DNA of 64,000 nt from Marsupella aquatica (lineage: Eukaryota > Marchantiophyta), in assembly GCA_973895155.1 (NCBI GenBank), contig OZ316892.1, forward strand, positions 13,330,001-13,394,000, written 5' to 3'. The position numbers and the translations under genes were made by a program. The notes under the pieces were generated by a model. It searched no databases and had not been told where the DNA came from. It worked only from the letters and a program-made list of their open reading frames with translations. This document shows positions 1 through 12,303 of the stretch, piece after piece (position 1 is the stretch's first letter; every line of letters begins with the position of its first letter).

Positions 1-13
1 TGATTGATTGCAG

Positions 14-3000
14 AAATTAGGGAGAACATTTATACTGGGCAAGTCGGATTCCCAGAAGGAATTTACAGACGAAGGTGCTCTGCTAAAAACGGTTGTCAAG
101 TTCAAGGAGTCATCGTGGAAGCTGTGCTACTTTCTATCGGCAGAGATTCTGGCTTTATGCATCTCCTACAATGAGCCTTATTTCCTGGATAGTCAGAAAT
201 TTTGGCTTGGGCCTGGTTCGCAATACTGGCCTGATCAAAAGATAAAGTAAGTTCTCCGAAGTTGCAGCCAAAGCTGTTTTGTTCTCGTTGCTTGTTTTTT
301 TAATTTAATGGCCGTTCATGAGGGGACATGCAATGCGCGGAGCACGGAAAGTCCGAACGTAACAGCTATTGAAATTCTTGGATTTGCATGGTATGGTACT
401 TGTCGTCATAAGTATGACTATAGTCGACCTTGATGTTGAGATATTCAAAAAAACTTTACTTTGGGTGAGATTTTTCCTTATCAGCTGCACGTCGCCAATT
501 TAACGCATGTTTGTAGAATAATCTCGCGTATGTTGTCCATACCGTTTGGTTGTACGCCGAATTGTCCTCGTAAGAACTATTAAAATAAGAATTATTTCAG
601 CCTCAGCTTTAACTCATACAGAGCACAAAGCAACTAAAGTTTGGAATACTTGAACTCAGACTGAATGATTTATAATTTGTTTGGTTCTTGGCAGGCTCAA
701 GTTGAAGCTTCTTTATGGATTTGCAGGTGGTTTTTATGCTTACAGCATCCTTGCACTTATATTCTGGGAGACACGGCGCAAGGACTTCGGTGTGAGCATG
801 TCACATCATGTTGCCACCGTAGTTCTCATTATCTTTTCATATTTGGCCAGGTTCTCTTCCTACCTAATCTTTAAACGCACCCCTTTACCACGTACCCTAT
901 CTTTGATCTAGATTGACTAGTGTAGACCTAAGTAGCGTTCGTCCAAGTTACGTGATGAATTCAAGCGTGTCGCAACGTCCAAGGCATTTATTGTTATCTT
1001 GGGTTGATTCAGCTAGGTATACAGCAGATTAGGGGGGGGTCTTTGGGCACTCTTCAAAGCACAAGATTGGGTTCTTTCCTTCCTCATATCTGTAGGCCTT
1101 TTTACCATGATGTGTTTGATTTGGAACAGCAACTCGTTATAGTGTGTAATTCACACTTTGCTAACGCGTGGTGGAGCTCATACTAAGGGGCTGATATGAC
1201 CGACTTTGCAGGTTCGCTAGAGTGGGATCTGTGGTACTCGCAGTCCATGATGGAAGTGATGTATTTTTAGAAGTGGGGAAGTTGACGAAGTACAGTGGCT
1301 TGGAGATCATACCCAGCATCGCATTTGTTCTTTTCGCCATATCATGGATTATACTGCGACTTTTGATCTTTCCCTTTTGGGTCATTAGGAGCACGAGGTA
1401 CGGCATCTCTCATGTGCAGAAACTTAGTCCAGATTCCCCATGTCAAGGAAGGATTGCGAAGGCATTCTATAGATTCTTATGTAGACGACAGAGTGAAGTA
1501 TATATATATTTCATCTTTTCGCATGGTGGCACTCAATATAGGGAAATTTAGTGCAATGGTATACTTTCCCTTCCATATTTGTCTCGTCTTCTGTCTCCTC
1601 TTCCAGCTTTTTGTTTCTTTCTAGCGGGTGAGTGGGGCGAGTGCATTCTGTTTTGCTATTTCTTAGAGTTTCAACTGTCTTTCGTGCATTACATCTTATT
1701 CAAGCGAATACTTTTATACAACCTCTAGGATTGATATAGACGTAGGGTATGATGGCCACAATTAGTAAGATATGTTGTGCATCCTAATGCAATATATTCA
1801 TAACTTTTGTGAATGTGGTGTCCTGCAGCTATGAAGTTTTGACAATTCTTGACAGAAACTATCAGAATGGCCCTTTGCTGTACTACATTTTCAACACTTT
1901 GTTGGTCAGCCTCTTTGTTCTTCACATTTATTGGTGGATCCTGATTTGGAGAATGATTGTGAGGCAAATTGAAGCCCGAGGAAAAGTTGCAGATGATGTT
2001 CGGTCTGGTATGTACAAACCGCTCGAATCCATACTGATTTGCACGTCGTCTAGATTTAGATAGTGGCCTGGTTCCAGAGAGCTTGAATTCCAACATACTA
2101 AGTCTGGAATTCTTGGTACTTGTCTGGGTCGTCGAAGAACATGTTTACAATCGCGTACCGTGGTTGTCCTCCGAGAGGACTGTACGCCTTATCGATAAGG
2201 AGCCTGGATGGACACATCCCATCCCTCTTCATAATATCAAGCTTGGTATATAAATCACTGCAGAGTATAAATCACTTCAGCTTTTCAATAATTAGTAGGT
2301 GGTCTCCCTGCTACTTTGATTCTAGTTTCTAAAAGTTCAAGATAAAGGTAGAGATGTCCAGGTCTGGTGGACATTGTACTCACAAAACCTCACTGTGATG
2401 TCACTAGTTGACAGGTTCACATTGAAAGAGCTGTTACTTGATATAATTTGATTTCTAGTAGCTTGTGCATTTCACCTGCGTTCTTTTAGAAATATCCAAT
2501 GGCAACTAAGAATGGAATGTATTTTTCACAATTATTCTGGAACCCCTCATCGCTGAATATTGAATCCTACTGTGTGTTACAATGTGGTTGGTATGGGGAT
2601 TGCTCTGTTTCTTTAATAAAACATCCCGGAGGCCTTTCGCCATCAATGTCACATATTTCGTTTGTTGTGGTCGTAGAAGTCTCACCTGTTTCGTTTGTCC
2701 TGCTTGCTTGAACCTCAGGTGGATAGAAAATAAGTAGTTGACGTGGAGTGTTGAAGTCATTTCCGATGGCCAAGGTTTTGGCCTGGCGAGTATCTGGACG
2801 AGCATTTGAAAAATCATTGTCGTTCGGCAAGGCATACTAATTCAATGAACTGTTTGTGTTTCTTTCCAATTATCCTTTACCTAAGATTGTGGTGCTCAGG
2901 TCTCTTAGTTTCTCAGCGGGAACCTTTTGAGGGTGCTGTGGATGTGGCACCTAACTAATCTTGCTGTTTTTGAGACCCTGTTTGGCATTATCTAAGGTTT

Positions 3001-3363
3001 GATATCGTCAGGCATGTGGTTCCAATTTCAAGTCTGCACATGTGGGGTGGTTGGTGAGCGCGGCATGCGTGGATGCCCACCTTATACTAAGGGATATAAC
3101 CTTGTAACGAGAAAACATTGACAAGTTCATATGAAAAATAAATTAAGGAATGCGGTCATGCTTTCGGAACATATACGTTTCTCTGATGAAGTAAATTTAC
3201 TCTTTGCCTATCACACTTCAGTGTTTGGTATACAATTTAAGCTTCTTCTCTCAATCAAGTTACTGAACGCAGCGCCGCCCCCCGCCCCCGACTCCCTTTC
3301 TTTTGTTTTGCAGATTCGGATGAAGACGAGGACGATGAAGATGAGGACGAGAAAATTGACTGA
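14..3363 (+). CDS. LAG1: Ceramide synthase (LAG1/LOH family), 3' part
   Basis: Coding exons 14-246, 695-850, 1212-1397, 1829-2007 and 3314-3363 (TGA at 3361-3363), all GT-AG and in phase, giving 267 visible residues. The start lies left of the window. The product should acylate a sphingoid base with fatty acyl-CoA to make ceramide in the ER membrane. The visible part is the TRAM/LAG1/CLN8 domain: it opens with a segment like [16 protein letters not shown], then hydrophobic helices, the Lag1 motif with SMSHHVAT and the [12 protein letters not shown] segment (conserved His and Asp), and a helix with [16 protein letters not shown]. The last exon encodes only a very acidic tail ([15 protein letters not shown]), usual for plant LOH proteins. 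Exon order and phases match the plant LAG1 family and no defect is seen in the visible part. Which LOH subclass it is cannot be decided without the N-terminus. Confidence 0.93.
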
Positions 3364-6300
3364 GGAAGCTTTGGCAATTTTATCGTTGTCGAGATACAAG
3401 GAATCATTCATCATTTTGTCCAATGTTCTTATGCGAAACCTCATTGGAGTGCACATAAGAAATTGTGGACAGGTTGGAGTGGACATTCAACGATGCGTTT
3501 TCTACTGGAAGTAGTAGTTACTCATGACTCCAATACTGTTCACCAAATCAGAAGATTCTAGCTTGTCTGGAGCACTTATGTTATTTACATACATCAGGAC
3601 AAAGATTCTGTTATTGGTAATCTCGATGGCTTGATGTTTCATGTCATTTCTGCCGTTTTGAATCAGCACTTGTTATTCTGAATTCATGTCTTTGAGATAT
3701 CCGCTGTCTTCTAGTGCACAACGTTTGAGACATTTGGATGCACTCAAAGAAGCAGATATCAGTGTTTCAATATGAAGTATGGGCCACTCAAGAAGCGTAT
3801 TCCTATTTGTCACCCACTTGATTATTTCCATTGTTGTTTTGTGTTAAGAACCTGTGTCATTGCAGCAGAGAGCATTTTCTGGATGACTTTGTTTGTCAAA
3901 TATTATTGTCAGTCTTAAGGTCTCCTATCTCTACATGGACTGTGTACATGTCAATCATGATGGATTGCATGAAATCCCAATGGCCGAATGGTCTTCCAGC
4001 TGTTTCGTCATCAGCTAACTGGCGATTCTGAGTCATTCAAGGGCTCCGTTTGATTGAAACGATTCGGTTTGAAAGATTTAGTTCAATATGACTCTATTAT
4101 TGTGTTCCCTGTCTTCCTTCTTTGGAAGATGTTACAGGAAAATTGAAACTAGAATGTGGAAGAGACGTATGTACAACCCGGAAGCGAGTACTAATGTCAA
4201 CAGAGCGTAGAGGTCCTGGAAAGAACAGATCTGACTTACATAAGTATGTACTTAATACACTGGCCATCACGATCTGCATATAGCCTATATATAGCCTATA
4301 TATATAAATAATCTTTCATTGCAAGACAGTTGCATGGTGTGTAGTTCTACATGTCGTCAGCGCGCATATACGGTGGAGAGCAGGACACAAACAGGAAAAA
4401 ACCACGCAAGTCGCATTGTATTTCATGCGAATCTGAAGCGAATTTGAAACCTTAGTTGTAATTCTGTTTCACGACGAGCATATCCGAGTCCTAGTTCCTT
4501 GAGGAGGATTGAACTACTTATATATGGTTGGTTTCCCTTTGCTATCTCAGGTTCATTGAAAGTTCTTCGACCGAATATATCCGTGACAAACTTTGCGAAC
4601 TATCTTCTCTAATATCTTCTCTTCAACGCTTGAGAAATACGAGTTCAACAATTTGTCTCTTTGCTGTTTGGGTAGTTCTTGGCCCTGTCAGCTGTGAATT
4701 TCAGGTTGGATTTTTACCCGCACGATGTCTTGGCCCTGTTGGCTACAAATTTCAGGTTGGTAGACACTTTCACCCACAAGATGCCTTTCTTAATCGGTCA
4801 GGTTCTGCGTATGAACTACCACAAGCTTGTATGTGTCCATCCCATCTCTTTTAAAAATCTTCCTCAACTGCCTCTGCTCCTTGACTTCATCTTCAACTTA
4901 CACTTGGTTGCTCTTTGTTAAGTCTTGTGTCAGTAGTAAATTTATTCCCTGTGATAAACCTTGTATTTTAAAATACTTTGGCTTTACTAGCAATTGCACA
5001 TCCTTGCTCTCACCAAAGGGGATATTAATTGGTCCTTCCTTTGTGACTTCTTGCCTTGCACCAGATTGGAACCCTTGTGCTTCCAACTACACCAATGACC
5101 TATGCCCAGGAGATGTACCCAATAGTCTACTCTATGAAGCAATGGTTCCTTGCTGGATGGAGCAGCCTCACATCAATGCCGACCAGGGCACCCTTGAACC
5201 AAATTTACACCTTGTCTTGCGAAATTTGAATGAAGGAGCAACCTTTCATCAATATTGGCCATATAAGTTGTTCAAGACAAAGATGACATACGAAAGAAAT
5301 GACAATCAGATTGCAAAGCGTGGATGAGGTCCAGCATGCAACCTGGAGTAAAATCAAATCTCTAATGTGGCAGAAATCCACAGCATACATCCTAGACAAG
5401 TTGAAGATGACTATGTTGTGAAGGTTTCATTATTCAATAGTGGTGTCGCATGGTGGATGAAAGGTCACACTCACAATGTTGAGTAAGTATTGCTACCTAG
5501 CCAGATATGAAATAAAACATCATTGATTTGTTAAGTGGTTTTAAGACCTGTCAATAAAAGGTCACATTCACAATGTTGAGTAAGTATTGTATCTAGCCAA
5601 ATATGAAATTAAACATCATCCACAATGTTAAGTGGTTTTGAGACCTGCCAGAAGAACTATTTCAAAGATTGTAAGTCTTAAAGGTTGCAACCTGTAGCCC
5701 CAAACCCCATATGAAAGAATTGCCATGGATTTTTATTACCTAAGGGCATGAAGTTGGTAATCATATACTCTGGTATTGTATTACTGCCAAAGCTAACAAG
5801 GACTCTAAGACCATTTCTGTGTTAGACTTGCTTTAGGAATGGAACACCACCCCCATATTCCAAGTGAGCAAAGTAAAAAGGCTGAAAGATGATATAGTCT
5901 TGGAAGGAGGCAAGTGCTACCACTTGGATCCTTTAACAGTTAGCATGTTGAGTATGAGGTCGACTGCAGTAATCTTAAGGAATTTGGGAATAAGCTAGAG
6001 TGGCTAGGGTCAGCCACCAGCACGTAGGAGAAGGTGGTGAATGTTTAATTAGGTTCCAAATCTCCTGGAGTAAACTGCTAACGTCAGATCTCCCTAGATT
6101 TACAAAGGACTGTCAGACTTAATGAAGAATGAGTGGAGGAAGGAGTGTGGCTTATTTGACAGAGCATAGCTAATGAGGGAGATGTGATATTCTTAGTGCA
6201 TAAGAGTGTCGGGCTGGTATACTACCATGGCAAGGTATTGTTCCGTGGTTAAGGTAAGGCATTGCAATACCTGGTCTAGCAGGTATCAATTTTGACTCTA

Positions 6301-7441
6301 CATTGAATGTACCATACCCAACCTGGCTGGTATTTGGCTTTTCCCATACCCGCCTCTATACCCATTCTGGCAGGTGTAGCTTTTGCTGTAGCTGGTTTTA
6401 TATATATACCTCCCATGTATAGAGGTATAGCCCAGGTATTGATTTACAGAAAACAAATTAAAAATTTAGGCGTAAGGGTTTGGGCTGGCTTGGGAGCTGT
6501 ATAGAAGTAAAAGCAGCTTCCATTCTCTTTGTCCGTAGCAGCTTCCCTTTGTTGGACTGAAAGCCTTCTCAGGTGAGATGATCAATTTTGGTGAGAACTC
6601 CATAGCTCTAACTAGAATTGCAGACTTGAATGGGAATGTGAGACAAGTGTGCAAGGTTGAGTTGATATGTTTAGGCAAGTTCACTTCCCATCAGGTGTTG
6701 CTCCCCTCACTTGGTGGAAGCAGAGTTTGAGAACTTACCTCAAAGTTGGATTTTTGGCTTGACAATCCCTTGGCATTCTTGGCTCCCAAATTCAATGCAA
6801 GCACATAATATTCGCAATCGCTAGTGTATTGACAAAATTTTGTCAGCATAAACTTGGGTGGGAAAATCTTGAGATGTTAGTGTTGATCTTCAAGAATTGG
6901 CCAGATGATTGTAGAGTGGACACTATTTTGGAGACTATTGACATTGGTGACTCCTTCGCTACAGAAGTTAGTATCATTGATGTCGCTGAGGATGAAATGG
7001 TTGATGGCGGATTGGTGAAAGAGCCTTGACCAACTTGGCCTAGTTGTAGCATTTAATAGTTTTCTTAACATTTTAGGGAGGCTGTCCCTAAAGTCAAATA
7101 GTTTGGATACCATCCTAATTACGGACCCAGTGAGAAGTACCTTTCGAATTTCCTGACTCCATGTGCGGCCATGTCAGCATTTTCCTCCACAGACGGGGGC
7201 ATTCAAGTTTGTGGCAATACACAAACACTGCTAATTGACATAAAAGATTTGGCAGATTCAATTGTATCCACAGTGAATCAATTGAGGCTAGTAAGCTTGA
7301 ATGGATCATGAATGAAAGGTTTGTTTGTACTAAATACACATGAATTTTTCTGGTGAAAAAATATGTATAATTAGTGTATATAGCTTTAATGTAGAACCAA
7401 GTGTAGATAAACTTTCTTCTTAAGTGTCATCAACTTATGTC
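3364..7441. other. Intergenic region with degenerate repeats
   Basis: No supportable gene. It includes the 3' UTR of the ceramide synthase gene, an AT repeat stretch near 4284-4310, a 98-bp tandem duplication (5461-5650), and a repetitive section around 6200-6430 built on variants of a GGTATxGxxxxxCC theme. The longest open stretch (4827-5327) reads like nothing I recognise and is interrupted soon after. It may be eroded transposon DNA, but no domain is visible. Confidence 0.5.
5461..5650. repeat. 98-bp tandem duplication
   Basis: A unit beginning AAGGTCACACTCACAATG at 5461 recurs at 5559 (AAGGTCACATTCACAATG), followed by the same GTTGAGTAAGTATTG and AAGTGGTTTT segments. The two copies differ by scattered substitutions, so the duplication is not very recent. 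Confidence 0.8.
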
Positions 7442-7786
7442 TGTTGAGCATAGACGACGATCACAACGGCAAGCCCATGAACCATCTAACGCACAATAGT
7501 CAACATGGAGAGATACGTGGTTCACCTCCACATGAGGCTATGTCCACGGGAACACACAAGAGCTTTACTACACTCTAGGCCGACCGGCCATACCAAGCAT
7601 CCACAGCACAAGCTCTCCCTATCTCTCAACTGGCTCCGTAACAATGAGCCTGAGTTCCACCTCTCCGAGCAAACACCGCTTGGTTATAGAGTGTGCACAG
7701 CATGACTAACCTAACCAAGTCTGCGACTAAGGTTAGTCTTAACTACGGTACATTCGTAACTCTAGACCTAAGAGTAAATCCTAACA
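7442..7786 (-). repeat. Copia 3' LTR (345 bp)
   Basis: On the minus strand it starts TGTTAGGATTTACTC at 7786 and ends CTCAACA at 7442, the usual TG...CA ends. The reverse complement of 13772-14116 has the same length and differs at about ten positions counted by eye, mostly transitions. A polypurine tract abuts its upstream edge, which identifies it as the 3' LTR of the minus-strand element. Confidence 0.92.
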
Positions 7787-7797
7787 ATCTCCCCCTT
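7787..7797 (-). promoter_or_regulatory. Polypurine tract of the copia element
   Basis: The minus strand reads AAGGGGGAGAT immediately before the LTR start at 7786. This is the expected site and composition for the plus-strand primer of reverse transcription. Confidence 0.85.
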
Positions 7798-7977
7798 GAC
7801 TCTGGTCTAGGGGAGGGTAAAGACTGCTACCAATATGACTGCTTAGCGGGAAGTTCTGGAAAGAAAAACCAAACCAGTTTTTCCCTCTTTATACGAGAGT
7901 AGACCAAAACTAAGCCGTAGCCTATACAAGGAATGAGCAAGAGCATATCTCAGTATCTACACAAATGTTAAGTAACC

Positions 7978-10900
7978 CTACTTGTGAGGCAATTGCAAAA
8001 CCTGCAACGCATCACGGTGTCTAGAAAAACTCTCCAAAGGAATCACTTTGGTAAAAGCGTCAGCCGGGTTGAGTTTATCGTCAATCTTGACTAGCTCAAA
8101 CATATTATCAGACACAGCCTGCCTGATAAAATGGTACCTAACGTCGATGTGTTTCACTCTGCTGTCCATCACCTGGTTCATAGCAAGGTGGAGTGCACTC
8201 TGACTATCACAATGGAGCTTCACATTCCCCTGTGGCAATCCCATCTCAATGATAAGTCTATCCAACCAAATTGCTTCCTTTGTTGTTTCCGTTGATGCAA
8301 CATACTCCGCTTCTGTAGTAGACTGAGCAATACACTTCTGCAAAGTAGACCTTCAACTTATGCATCCACCTCCAAGTGTGAACACATAACCTGTTGTTGA
8401 TCTCCTCCAATCCAGATCCTGTGCATAGTCAGCATCTACATAGCCCATCAATGATCTAGCATTATTAGCATGTGCATTAAACAATAGACCATGATCCACG
8501 GTACCCTTCAAATACCGAATAATCCACTTCACTGCTTCCCAGTGTACCTTCCTTGGATTCGACATGTACCTGCTCACCTTGCCCATAGCCATGGCAAGAT
8601 CAGGTCTAGTGCAAGTCATCAAATACATGAGACTCCCCACTGCCTTGTCATACGAAACCTTTGACATCAACCCCTTCTCTGTGTCATCCGTAGGACAGAA
8701 CGCTGATGATAACTTGAAGTGTGGAGCCAACGGGGTACTTACTGGCTTGCTATTCCCCATGTTGAACCTTGCAATTACCTTCCTTGCATAATTGCTATGC
8801 GTCAACCATAGCTTGCCAGTCTCCAAGTCCCTAGTGATCTCCATACCCAAAATCCTCTTAGCTGGCCCTAAGTCCTTCATCTTAAACTCTGCACTAAGCA
8901 GTGCCTTGAGCTTAACAATCTCAGACCTATCCTTGGCTGCAATTAGCATGTCATCCACATAAAGTACTAAAACAATGAACCCAAAAACAACATTCTTCAC
9001 CGGTTTAAGATACACACATGGGTCAAACACACTCCTGTGAAAGCCTTGTGCACGAATCCAATCATCAAACCGCTTATTCCACTATCTTGGTGACTGCTTC
9101 AACCCGTACAAGGATCTCAACAATCTGCAAACCAAATCCTCTTGCCCTTTCTTCACAAAACCTAGCGGCTGTCTCATGAAGATCACCTCTTCCAAGGTGC
9201 CATAGAGGAAAGCTGTGACAACATCCATCTGATCTAGCAACAGACCAAACATAACAACAAGCACACACAATAGCTGTATTGTTGAGTACTTAGCAACTGG
9301 TGAGAAGATCTCATTGTAATCCACACTTTTTTCCTGTATGAATTCCTTGGCTACCAACCTAGCCTTGTAGACCTTCGATCCACCTCCTGTGGACTGATCC
9401 TTCAGCCTGTATATCCACTTGCTGTCCACCACTTGCTGTCCCTTAGGCAGCTTGACAAGCTCCCAAGTTTTGTTGTCCTTCAGTGACTGCATCTTCGTTT
9501 GCATTGCTGTAGTCCACTCCTGCTTCTCCTTTGAAGCACTTGCTTCATGAAATGAAGAAGGTTCACCTTCTTCCAAAATCAACGCATCACCCTCATCGTC
9601 AGTAACAAAATCCTTCTCTTGCAACTGAGATGAATCAACCCACTGTCCATACCTTGGTGGAGCGCGTACAGTGCGACCAGATGCTCTTCTAGCCGATGAC
9701 TCCGGTTGATCTGCGTGTGCTGGTACAATTTGAAGCTCAGCAGCATCCACTTGCTGCTCACCAGCATCAACAAACTCCTTTGGTTCCTCTGGCACAGGAA
9801 CCAGCTCCATAATTGGAGCAACTCCTTCTCTCCGGTCATGCACCTCATAACCAATCTCCCCCTCAACGAGATCCAGGATAGGAGATTTTTCTTTGTCAGT
9901 ACGGGAGACCTGAGTATTCTCCCCCTCCTTCAATAATCTGGATTCATTGAAGGAAACATCCCTACTGACAACGAGCTTACAGGCAATAGGATCCCATAGC
10001 CTATAGGCTTTCACACCACTCTGGTACCCAAGAAAAACACATTTCTTGGAGGTAGGATCCAACTTGGTCCTATTCTGCTTCGGTGTGAGAGCATATGCAT
10101 CACTTCCAAAAACTACCAAGCCATGATAGTCTGCTTGCCGCTTATAGCGCATCTCAAACGGCATTTTGAAATTGATAGCACTAGAAGAAGAAAGATTTAC
10201 CAAATAAGCTGCGGTATTGACAGCTTCTGCCCAAAATTCTTGTGGTAAACCTGATTGGCTCAACATACTCCGTGACCGCTTCAACAATGTCCTATTGAGC
10301 CTCTTAGCGACATCATTCTGCTGCAGAGTATAAATTGTGGTGAGATGGCGAGTTATCCCCTGTTTTGAACAGTACTCTTCAAATTCCATTGAAGTGTACT
10401 CCCTGCCGTTGTCTGACCTCAGACTCTTCACCCTTGTATCCAAACACTTGACCGTGTTTCCAGTCTGATTCTCCACCTGGGCCTTCCACTTCTTAAAAAT
10501 GGACAAGACATCAGACTTATGCGTCATGAAATAAATCCACACAAATTTTGAGTAATCGTCAATAAATGATACATAGTACAACTTTCCAGAGTGTGAGGGA
10601 GTCAGGGATGGACCCCACACGTCACTATGTATGTACTCAAGAACCATTTTGGAACGATGAGTTCCAACACCGAAAGCACAACGATGCTGCTTTCCAAGAA
10701 TGCAATGCTCACAAAACTCTAATTTACAAGATTGCAAATCAAAAATGAGTCCATTCTTCCGTAAGATAGCCAAACCCTTCTCACTCATGTGGCCTAGCCG
10801 TGAATGCCACAGTTGAGTCATCTCCTCGTGAGACTTGGTTACATTGGCCTCTCCACATACAGTATTGCCCTGTAACACATACAAATTCTTTTGTCTGCTC

Positions 10901-11228
10901 CCCTTCAAAATCACTGTCTCTCCCAACCTGACTTGAAGTTCACCATCAATAACGCTCAATTGATGACCATTTGAATCCAACACACTGAGTGAAATCAGAT
11001 TCTTACGCATGCTAGGTACATACCTGACTCTGGACACTGTGCGCACAGCGCCATCAAACATTTGAATCTTTACAGACCCAATTCTCTCAATTTGACAGAG
11101 TGATCATTTCCCATCAGAACTGAACCGTTTGAAACAGAGTAAGAACTGAAAAACTCATGAATGTAACAAATATGAAAAGAGCAAGCACAATCAAGAATCC
11201 ACACATCATCTGCTCTCCTAGATGACGT
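7978..11228 (-). pseudogene. pol: Copia pol remnant: protease, integrase, RT, RNase H
   Basis: The largest open piece is 9082-11061, followed by 8353-9081 and 7978-8343. Protease is represented by WILDCACSFHI near 11170-11202, a changed form of the family's DSG/DSA active-site motif, followed by a stop (TAA) before 11061. Integrase has the HHCC knuckle (LWHSRLGH ... CEHCILGKQH), the first core Asp (HSDVWGP) and the second (LRSDNGREY). The third catalytic position reads VAKRLNRT where the family has VAERxNRT, so Glu has become Lys. RT retains MDVVTAFLYG and YVDD (LYVDDMLIAA). RNase H retains YVDADYAQD and TTEAEYVAS. In-frame stops are TAG just after LYGLKQSPR (about 9080) and TGA in place of the usual Trp after GGGCIS (about 8350). 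The remnant is clearly inactive. Confidence 0.92.
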
Positions 11229-11249
11229 GCATAGGGCATACCCCTGGCT

Positions 11250-12303
11250 TCATAAAACATACTCATCATTGAGTAAATTAGCTTCTCCATCAGCCCTAGC
11301 CACATTTGCCGATGAAGTTTCCGCTGCCTTTCCCTTACAGTCTTGCTTGAAGTGTCCAACTTGGTTGCACTTCCAACATGTCACCTGCCTCCTCTGAGGG
11401 GATTTACCCCTGGACTTAGATCTTGATTTAGATCTAAACTGGGTTCTACGGTCCCTAGTTGGTCGCTGCATACTCCTCCCACGGTTAACATTGAGGGCAG
11501 CACCAGATGATGAAGGCTGTGACGTGATGTGCATCTTCTACTGAAGATCATCACTAAGTAGAGAACTTACCACATCATTGTATGACATGGTATCCCTATC
11601 ACGATGCAACAACACTCGTGATAGGGACTGGTAAGATGGAGGCAATGAACTAAGAAGCTGCAGAGCCTTCGTCTCATCATTCAAAGTCTCCCAAGGTTTT
11701 CCAAGTCAACGACCATGTCGTTGAAAGCATCCACATGGTCTTGCAACTTCGTACCAGATTCCTTCATCCTGAAACTCATCAGTTTGTAGGAAGTGTAGAG
11801 CCGGTTCGACAACTCCTTGCGGTGATACTTGCTTTGCAATTCCACAAACAAGGACATGCAATCCTTATGTGCACCCAATTGCTTGATGATGGGAGGCATG
11901 AGATAGAGTGTAACACACCACACTCCCTACTCTTGCATGCGGTCCCATTGTTTCTCATCAACATCGTCTTCACGAGGGCTCAGCAGTTGGCCCATCCCTA
12001 ACGCATAGAGCACTCCCTTCACCTGCTTCTCCCATAGCAAGTAGTCAGAGCGCCCATCATACTTTGTCACTTCATACTTGGGTCCCCCAAGCTTGAAAGT
12101 CCCCATCTTCTTTTTTGGCACTACCGTGAGCTCCGGTAGTAGTACTGCTTTCTCCACCACATGCCGCACCGGTGATGTATCGGTGTCACGTGCTCTTCCT
12201 CCTGCTCCTCTCTCTGCCCCTCAAACTGCCGCGGTGATCCTCGTGCTTCAAGTTCCACGTCTTCGAAAAACTCCTCCGAATCACTCATATGAGAAAATCG
12301 CAA
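11250..12303 (-). pseudogene. gag: Copia gag remnant with CCHC knuckle
   Basis: On the minus strand an acidic leader (MSDSEEFFEDVELEARG) opens at 12303 and shifts frame near 12180. The copia-type Gag core follows (TKYDGRSDYLLWEKQVKGVL). The UBN2-like segment (LSNRLYTSYKLMSFRMKE, DAFNDMVVDLENL) is in another frame at 11681-11923. Frame changes again near 11690 and a TAG stop lies near 11540. The zinc knuckle CWKCNQVGHFKQDC (C-x2-C-x4-H-x4-C) falls in 11250-11534, preceded by an Arg/Ser/Lys-rich stretch. At least three lesions make this a pseudogene. Confidence 0.88.

Noticed and set aside
4827-5327. 166-codon open frame that might be a gag fragment
   Set aside because: No Gag, zinc-knuckle or polymerase motif is visible, and the frame is followed by stops. 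I could not support a retroelement call.
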